Part shown: positions 58,036-64,000 of the stretch, one piece after another
How the letters are laid out: each line of letters begins with the position of its first letter
How positions within the stretch are numbered: the first letter of the stretch is position 1
From: Phlyctochytrium arcticum
Taxonomy: Eukaryota > Chytridiomycota > Chytridiomycetes > Chytridiales > Chytridiaceae
Direction of reading: 5' to 3'
Length of the DNA: 64,000 nt
Assembly: GCA_025602905.1 (NCBI GenBank)
Contig: JAHLKI010000011.1
Coordinates: forward strand, 496,001-560,000
Notes under the pieces: generated by a model
What the model saw: the letters and a program-made list of their open reading frames with translations, nothing else
Databases searched by the model: none
Told to the model about the DNA's origin: nothing
Program-made: the position numbers and the translations under genes

Positions 58036-58594
58036 GGAACATCGGCAGTTCCCTGGGCAGCATCCAATTAGTAAAAGCTCCGTTAGTCATATGGGTGAGT
58101 TCCGTGAGTTCCGGCTCTGCAATCTGCCGTGCCCCGGCTGCTTTTCTCTCCCGTTTAGCCATGCAAAAACCCCCACCCGAACCCTCCCTCATTTACCCCC
58201 AAAAGGAAACAAATGACGCGCGCAGTGACACAGCGTGACACAAACCCCAATGTTCTGCCCGGAAACCTAAAAACCTTGCCGTCATCAAATTCAGGAATTC
58301 TCAGATTCGGAACTTTTCTCGTCTTCCGGCGTCTTCCGGGCCCTATAAAACAGGGTTTCTGCTCTTCTTTCCCTTTCCGTTTCCTTCCGTTTTCCTTTCT
58401 TTCCAGCAGCACCCCCCGTTTCCATTACTCTTTACTCTTACTCTCTATCGACTGCCAACTTCAACGAAACCCACAACGAAACCCACAACGAAACCCACAA
58501 CGAAACCCACAACGAAACCCACAACGAAACCCACAACGAAACCCACAACGAAAACAACCCACAACTCAAACAATCCCACACATTAAATGGTTAA
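58036..58594. promoter_or_regulatory. Upstream region of the ENA ATPase
   Basis: About 560 bp between MULE and ATPase start. It includes a pyrimidine-rich stretch (58,360-58,450) with TATAAAA at about 58,344, consistent with a core promoter, and the 12-bp repeat array next to the start. A short upstream ATG at 58586 is out of frame with the ATPase. MULE insertion thus lies within about 310 bp of a possible promoter. Confidence 0.5.
58464..58560 (+). repeat. 12-bp tandem array ACAACGAAACCC in the ATPase leader
   Basis: Seven almost perfect copies, the last with an extra base. They sit 40-130 bp upstream of the ATG, probably in the 5' leader. Purine-poor A/C composition predicts an unstructured leader; copy number may vary. 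Confidence 0.9.
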
Positions 58595-61413
58595 ATGGAT
58601 TGGATACACAACCACAATCCCTTCAACAAGGTCCAGCGCTTCAACACACGACAGCGCGACCTCAGAGGCCCTGAAGCTAGGGAAATCGTCGAACGCCCCT
58701 TTCATACATTCTCGGACGACCAGATTTTAAAACTCTTTAAAGTTGATTCAGAACATGGGCTCGACACGGAACAGGTTGATTTACGACTGACCGAACATGG
58801 TCCCAATGAACTTGTCGGAAACGACGGTGTCTCGCCTTGGGAGGTTTTACTACGCCAACTCCTCAATGCCCTTACTCTGGTCCTCATCATTGCTGCGGTA
58901 AGTTACGATTCGAGTGTCATGGCCCAGACATTTTTCCGAAGGAAAAATGGATGGGCGCGGATGATTTTGCGGAGCAAAATCCAGTGCGAGCGGAGCGAGC
59001 AGGACGCCGAGCGAAGCGAGGCATTTCTTGGTCCAGACATTTTTCCGAAGGAAAAATGGATGGACGCTGACGATTTTGCGGAGCAAAATCAAGTGCGAGC
59101 GAAGCGAGGGAAACGATTTTGCGGAGCAAAAGCAATACGGGGTTCACAGATGGTGCAACAATACGACGACCCCGAGCGTAGCGGAGGGGGAGGAGCATGA
59201 GTTTACTAACAAACGCGATTGCTTTCGATGGATGGATGGGATGGGAATGGGATGGGGATGAACTCACACACTCCAGAAAACACAAGTACTAACTGAAAAT
59301 ATTACGAAAAATAGGCAATTGCACTGGCAATCAAAGATTGGCTAGAGGCCGGGGTCATTATATTTGTCATCTTCTTCAACACCATAGTAGGATTCTTACA
59401 AGAATACCGCGCCGAAAAAACGATGGAATCCCTCCGTCGAACGGCATCCCCTACTGCTCGAGTCATGCGCAACAATGGGCACATTGATGTGATTGCCGCC
59501 AAAGATTTGGTTCCCGGCGACATTATCATGATTGAACAGGGCGACTCGGTCGGTGGAGACGCTCGTCTGATTGAAACATTCAACTTGGAAGTCGACGAGG
59601 CCATGCTCACGGGTGAATCTCTCCCCGTCGAGAAAAACACGGAACGCATCCAAAACCCCGACCAAGACCTCGGCGACCGCATCAACATGGTCTACCTCGG
59701 TACCAATGTCGTCAAAGGCCGCGGTGTCGGCGTCATTGTCACTACCGGCATGCGCACCCAAATGGGCCGGATCGCCAAATCCCTTATGAATGCCGACGAG
59801 AAAATGCAGACTACCCCCCTCCAAAAACGTCTCAACAAACTCGCACTCGCCCTCTTTGGCTTTGCCGTCATTCTCGCCATTATCGTCTTTGCCGTTTACG
59901 ATTTCAAATTTTCCCCTGCTGCTTCCATCTATGCCATTTCTGTCGCCATTGCCATGATTCCCGAGGGTCTGGTCGCCGTCGTCACGCTCACTATGGCTCT
60001 GGGCGTCCGTCGGATGGCCAAGCAAAAGGCCATTGTCCGTAAACTCTCGGCCCTCGAAGCCCTCGGCTCCACCACCGACATTTGTTCTGACAAGGTAATT
60101 TTTCTTATTCTTTGTACTTATCTACCATACCACATAGACTAACTCGAATGTACTACCCACAGACCGGAACATTGACCCAGGGAAAAATGGTGCTGACCAA
60201 GATTTATATCCCCGGCGAAAAATACTATGACGTCTCGGGCTCGGGTCTCAACCCCAAAGGCGAAATCTTGTCCGCTACTACCCAACAAACCATCACCCAG
60301 GACTCCATGTCTCCCGCCATGGAACGCCTGCTTCAAGCCTGTGCCCTCTGCAACACGAGCTCTATTCGCAAAGACGAGGACCCCCACGGCGCGGAATTGT
60401 GGGTTGGCTCTGGTGACCCCACTGAAGTCGCTCTTCAAGTCCTCGCGCACAAGGCCCAAATGGGCAAACCTCAACTACTACAGAGCCGCAAAAACCCCGA
60501 AGGTGTCTGGAACGTCATCCAGGAATTCCCCTTTGACTCTTCTCTCAAACGCATGTCGGTCATTTATACCCACATTCCAACCAACGAAACCTTTATTTTT
60601 GCCAAGGGCGGTCTCGAGTCCCTTGTGCCCCGCTGCTCGGCCGTCTGGGACGGTCAACAGGAAGTTCCCATCAATGGCGTCGAGTACATGGAAACGCTTC
60701 AGGACAGAGTCTCGGAAATGGCTGGTCACGGTCTCCGTGTCTTGTCGATTGGATACCGCCGCCTTCCCACCAAGTTTGATCCCAAAACAGTCGATCGCGA
60801 GTTTGTCGAGGAAGATATTGTGTTGCTGGCACTGGTTGGTATCAATGACCCGCCTCGACCCGAAACAAAGGCTGCTGTCGCCAAATGTCACCAGGCTGGT
60901 ATTACTGTCCGCATGTTGACGGGCGACCACCCCAAAACCGCCGCCGCCATTGCCGAACAAGTCGGAATCTTGGACAGCTTGCAACCCACTGCTGGCAACA
61001 ACCTCGGAAACAGTGCCACCACCATCAACATGGACGCTGTCGGTAGCGCCGGCGGGAAATTGGTCTGGACCGGTCAGGAATTTGACGCATTGACCGATGA
61101 CCAAGTCGACAAACTCCCCGAACTTCCCCGTGTCGTGGCCCGTTGCACACCCGAAACCAAAGTCAAAATGATTGATGCTCTTGAACGCCGGAAACGGATT
61201 GCGGCCATGACGGGTGACGGTGTCAACGATTCCCCCTCCCTTAAAAAGGCACCCATCGGAATTGCCATGGGCATGTCGGGTTCGGATGTCGCCAAACAAG
61301 CTTCGTCTATTGTCTTAACCGACGACAATTTCTCAACCATTGTCTCGGCCGTAGCCCAAGGTCGTCGTATTTTCGCCAACATTCAGAAATTCGTCCTCCA
61401 TCTCATGTTGTAG
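58595..61413 (+). pseudogene. ENA1: ENA-type P-type Na+/K+ ATPase, 3' part lost at a retroelement insertion
   Basis: Exons 58595..58897, 59315..60094 and 60163..61413 give 777 codons; ENA pumps are usually about 1000-1100. Present: N-terminal FHTFSDDQILKLFKVD, M1-M4 (VIIFVIFFNTIVGFLQEY; ISVAIAMIPEGLVAVV), TGES, the phosphorylation site CSDKTGTLTQ split by intron 2, HGAELWVGSGDPTEVALQV, KGGLE, and MTGDGVNDSPSLK. The reading ends NIQKFVLHL then ML-stop, where family members enter M5. M5-M10, which carry ion-binding residues, are missing. The break coincides with the presumed LTR start, so the gene is disrupted rather than naturally short. ENA pumps expel Na+ at the plasma membrane. Confidence 0.9.
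58898..59314 (+). other. 417-nt intron rich in GNA-loop mini-hairpins
   Basis: GTAAGT...ATAG intron, five to eight times longer than others here. It contains two copies of a roughly 110-bp unit (58,925 and 59,034). Each unit holds ATTTTTCC-GAA-GGAAAAAT (58930..58948, 59039..59057) and GATTTTGC-GGA-GCAAAATC (58963..58981, 59072..59090). A third shorter GGA hairpin is at 59117..59131, and GCGAAGC, GCGGAGC and GCGTAGC cores lie between. Confidence 0.85.
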
Positions 61414-62312
61414 CGTTTTCGGGTAAAAAGTGGTATGGACGGTAATGCACCTTCCCAGGGTGCGTGAGTCGGGTTGTGTATTGCTTTAGCGCAGAGTAAA
61501 GAGAAAGCGTAAAGAGTCTGAAAATGTACAGTGCAGGATGGGATATACAAAAAGAAAAACAAAACAACACGTGTGATGTGGCACGGCACTGCGCTGTTTG
61601 CGCAGTGGTGCGGACAATGCGCAGCGAACCACGAGCCCGCTGCACCCCCCTCAGACTCGATGCTGGAAAGAGGAGCGAGGCTTCAGATCAGGGTTCGTGT
61701 GTCAGCAGAAAGATTGAAGTATCAGGTCACCAGCACAACCTCACCGGGCAACTATACACCGAACACGCCAGACGTGTATAGAAGCCAGCGGTGCAAGTGA
61801 ACAAACCGAACAACGCCAGACGTTTGGTCACCTGAATTGTGTTGGATCACCTCCAAGTCAATTTCACTGTTGTCACAGGCATGAATAGCTGCTACTTGCA
61901 GCTTCCCCGAGACTCTCGTTGCAGATTGTGCAACAACCGTGTGCGCATGTTCGCACAGGTACGAAGGTAAGGATGTGTTTCCTTGCGTTGAAGGAAATTA
62001 CGCGTAATGACGGAGATAAATGTTTCCCCGGCCTCTCATCACCTATGCATAGATGATGCATCAACTCAGCTCAGGCTGATCAGGCCTACCGGAGTTCTGA
62101 CGTGCGAGACGCGTCGTCAGCAAGGAGCAACCTTGGATGTGGGTCTCAAAGTGTTGAGATGGTGCGCGCGCGTAGGTAGTATCAAGATATGGGATGGGAG
62201 GTCCCGAATAGTAATGAATGACGTGAAGTGTTGCAAGAGGACACTCGTTGCTTTGATAGCAGTCATGCGGTATTCTCTCATTGAGAATGTGATACTTTGA
62301 ATATGAAACACA
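61409..62312 (-). repeat. Inferred 3' LTR
   Basis: About 0.9 kb without coding potential between the broken ATPase and the polypurine tract. The left boundary could be 61406 (TGTTGTAG) or 61409 (TGTAGCG). It supplies the stop codon that ends the ATPase frame. Confidence 0.65.
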
Positions 62313-62327
62313 TCTTCCTTGACGTCA

Positions 62328-64000
62328 CTAGCGTTTGCGTTGTGAACGTTTCGATGGGGGCTCGGCTGTAGACGAAATGTCAGTTGCCGATGCTTCGTTT
62401 TGGGCTTTCTTTCGCTTTGAACTCTTGGGTGCTGAGGGGCGTGCTAGTTCCCATGCTTTCAGCGCGTCGGTTTGCTCAAGGTGTTCCCGCGGTTCCCAAG
62501 TTGAGTCCTCTGGCCCGAAGCCTTCCCATTGAACCAAGTATTTCCGCTTCTTGTGACGGATCCGCTCGTCCAGAATACGGTCGATGAGCCAAAGTTCCTC
62601 GCTGTTGACCAGCACAGGCTCCGGCGCATCCTTCGTGGCACGATGGGTAATAGAGCCAGGTTTGTGCCACGGCTTCAGAATGTCGACATGAAATGTCGGA
62701 TGTACCATACGCATTGGATGAGGTAGTTCCAGCGTGTAGGTATCAGGGTGCGGTCCGGTTCCTTTGACCTTGAATGGACCAAGCCAATCCTGGCGAAGTT
62801 TCTCCGGAAGCTTACCCAAAGCTGGAATGTGGATCCCTTTGCGTTTGAGTAAAACTGAATCGCCCTTCTCGAAGATGAGCGTCCGCCGACCCTTGTCATG
62901 GTTCCTTGCTTGCACATCTTGTGCATCGCGTAACCGTTGTTGTACCACCCGTTCGATCTCATGGAGAGTATCAACAAACTTGGCTACTTGCCGATTTGTT
63001 GGCTGTGATATCTCCTGCAGACCTTCCCTGGTATGGTGTCCACCATTGACCTGTGGGAGGCGGCCTTTGTCGATCATGAACGGGGCATAGCCGGTATTTG
63101 ATGGTGTTGAGTTGTGGTGAAACTCAACCAAGGGTAGGATATCAACCCAGTTCTTGCCATCGCCGTCTATGTAGGCCTTCAGCACGTTTTTGACAGACTT
63201 GATTTTGCGTTCGCATTTGCCGTCTGTCTGCTGATGTCGAGCGGTCGCCACCTCTAACTTGATACCGAGAGCAGCGGTAAAAGATTGCCAAAATTCGGCT
63301 AAGATGCGGCTGTCGCGATCGCTGACAATGACCTTGGGAGCACCTTCGTTCTTGAAGAAGTGCTGGGTGAAGAGATACGCAAGCTCTTGACTCGAAACCT
63401 CCATGTTGCAAGGGATGAGGTACACACGTCCTGACAGATAGTCGACTATGACCAGGGCGGCATCGTAGTAGTCGCCGTTATGGCTAGGTTTCCCCCCCCA
63501 CGATTCCGTCCTAGGTAGTGAGACTAGATCCATGCCGATGGTGTGCCAGCGCTTATCAGGCACTGGGAGCGAGCGTAATAGTCCGACACCTCGTGCGGGA
63601 CTTCGGAAGCGTTGACAAGTTGCACATGTGCGAACATAAGCTGCAACGTCGCGTTCCATAGTCGGCCAATGGTATTCTTGCAGCAGACGACCATATGTCG
63701 AATGTTTACCAGTGTGGCCACCCGTAACCAACGTATCGTGATATTGCGCGAGCAATGCACTTCGGAGGGCATCGGGTACATACAGGCGATCTTCGTAACG
63801 GAGCAAGGTGAGGGTTTCACCGTTTTTGCTTTTCTCCGGAAGGACTTCCACGGAATAACGCCGTTCAGGGACCGTCAAGGTGTGCGGCGCCGATGCCTTG
63901 TCTTCAAGTGTCTTTTGCATTTGAAGAGCGAAGTCGTCTGTAAGCAACAATTCGGCCCAAACCGTCAGGTCAACGGGGAGCTCGAGTTGTTGTGTTGCCT
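62328..64000 (-). CDS. Pol polyprotein C-terminal part: integrase and chromodomain
   Basis: The frame is open from the window edge to TAG at 62328. From the N-terminal side it shows the integrase zinc finger (HDTLVTGGHTGKHSTYGRLL...CATCQRF), the catalytic core with Asp in TIGMDLVSLP, Asp in VIVSDRDSRI and Glu in DGKCERKIK, and the GPFKV-type C-terminal fold. A chromodomain (ELWLIDRILDERIRHKKRKY, LVQWEGFGPEDSTWEP) and a basic tail follow. The chromodomain defines a chromovirus and may steer integration to marked chromatin. No internal stop in the visible part. Confidence 0.92.
   Translation of the reverse strand, partial: ATQQLELPVDLTVWAELLLTDDFALQMQKTLEDKASAPHTLTVPERRYSVEVLPEKSKNGETLTLLRYEDRLYVPDALRSALLAQYHDTLVTGGHTGKHSTYGRLLQEYHWPTMERDVAAYVRTCATCQRFRSPARGVGLLRSLPVPDKRWHTIGMDLVSLPRTESWGGKPSHNGDYYDAALVIVDYLSGRVYLIPCNMEVSSQELAYLFTQHFFKNEGAPKVIVSDRDSRILAEFWQSFTAALGIKLEVATARHQQTDGKCERKIKSVKNVLKAYIDGDGKNWVDILPLVEFHHNSTPSNTGYAPFMIDKGRLPQVNGGHHTREGLQEISQPTNRQVAKFVDTLHEIERVVQQRLRDAQDVQARNHDKGRRTLIFEKGDSVLLKRKGIHIPALGKLPEKLRQDWLGPFKVKGTGPHPDTYTLELPHPMRMVHPTFHVDILKPWHKPGSITHRATKDAPEPVLVNSEELWLIDRILDERIRHKKRKYLVQWEGFGPEDSTWEPREHLEQTDALKAWELARPSAPKSSKRKKAQNEASATDISSTAEPPSKRSQRKR

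Larger units (their letters stand above)
61409..64000 (-). mobile_element. Ty3/Gypsy chromovirus LTR retrotransposon (partial, runs off the right edge)
   Basis: The element is on the minus strand. Its 3' LTR is inferred at 61409..62312: it begins TGTAGCG and ends AACACA (TGT...ACA ends). A polypurine tract on the minus strand (TCTTCCTT on the plus strand, 62313..62320) touches it, and the pol stop is 8 bp further. Only the 3' pol part (integrase and chromodomain) is in the window. Gag, protease, reverse transcriptase and 5' LTR should lie to the right. Confidence 0.8.

Noticed and set aside
54524..58045. Target-site duplication of the MULE
   Set aside because: Flanks GGACCCCTTC and GGAACATCGG do not match well enough to call a duplication.
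58214..58674. 153-codon frame across the 12-bp repeats
   Set aside because: It lies in the promoter and leader of the ENA gene, has NPQR repeats only because of the tandem array, and overlaps the better supported start.
1..64000. CRISPR arrays, operons or bacterial genes
   Set aside because: Introns throughout and eukaryotic families; the tandem repeats have no regular unique spacers.

Overview
The window is nuclear DNA of a flagellated (zoosporic) fungus, most likely a chytrid. The evidence is dense protein-coding genes cut by many short GT-AG introns (mostly 47-90 nt), a proteinase K-type subtilase, a class II fructose-bisphosphate aldolase and an ENA-type sodium ATPase typical of fungi, next to genes that only cilium-building eukaryotes keep: TMEM17, RPGRIP1L/MKS5 and a CFAP92-like protein. 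COX6, TOM20 and a twin-CX9C complex I subunit show a respiring mitochondrion, which argues against an anaerobic gut fungus. No rRNA, tRNA or CRISPR was recognised.

Region 1 to 45.4 kb is gene-rich and conserved. In order: secreted subtilase (-, cut by the left edge), FBA1 (+), TMEM17 (-), a disordered Ser/Pro-rich protein (+), SLA2 (-), PSO2/SNM1 (-), a basic fungal protein (+), TIF6/eIF6 (-), RPGRIP1L (-), GCNA-like SprT protease (+), a SET-MYND methyltransferase (-), TOM20 (-), a CX9C complex I subunit (+), BolA (-), RpiB (+), BRAP/ETP1 (-), KLHDC4/KEL3 (+), ALG5 (-), a small membrane ORF (-), COX6 (-), a CFAP92-like gene (-) and VAS1 (+). Neighbours often share short divergent promoters (about 150-350 bp) or meet tail to tail; TIF6 and its neighbour end 1 bp apart. 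Exon models for nearly all genes were derived by hand and keep reading phase throughout.

Region 45.4 to 54.5 kb is gene-poor and repetitive. Two diverged direct repeats of about 1.1-1.3 kb flank a 3-kb segment that carries a coiled-coil repeat gene broken by one in-frame TAG. After about 1.3 kb without recognisable content comes a block of degenerate tandem repeats (about 52.3-54.2 kb) studded with a GC-rich 17-bp hairpin.

Region 54.5 to 64 kb holds mobile DNA and one damaged gene. A MULE transposon with about 100-bp terminal inverted repeats encodes an apparently intact five-exon transposase of 837 codons. Next is an ENA-type P-type ATPase that stops before membrane segments M5-M10, exactly where a Ty3/Gypsy chromovirus LTR seems to begin; the rest of that element runs off the right edge. 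The ATPase also has a 417-nt intron made of very stable mini-hairpins with GNA-type triplet loops.

Functionally the conserved part is mostly housekeeping (glycolysis, translation, ribosome biogenesis, mitochondrial import and respiration, endocytosis, DNA repair, N-glycosylation) with an unusual share of flagellar genes. I did not find a convincing new multi-gene system. The most unusual signals are the GNA mini-hairpin intron, the rearranged SNM1 architecture, the retroelement-truncated sodium pump, the very short introns, and the coiled-coil gene between direct repeats.
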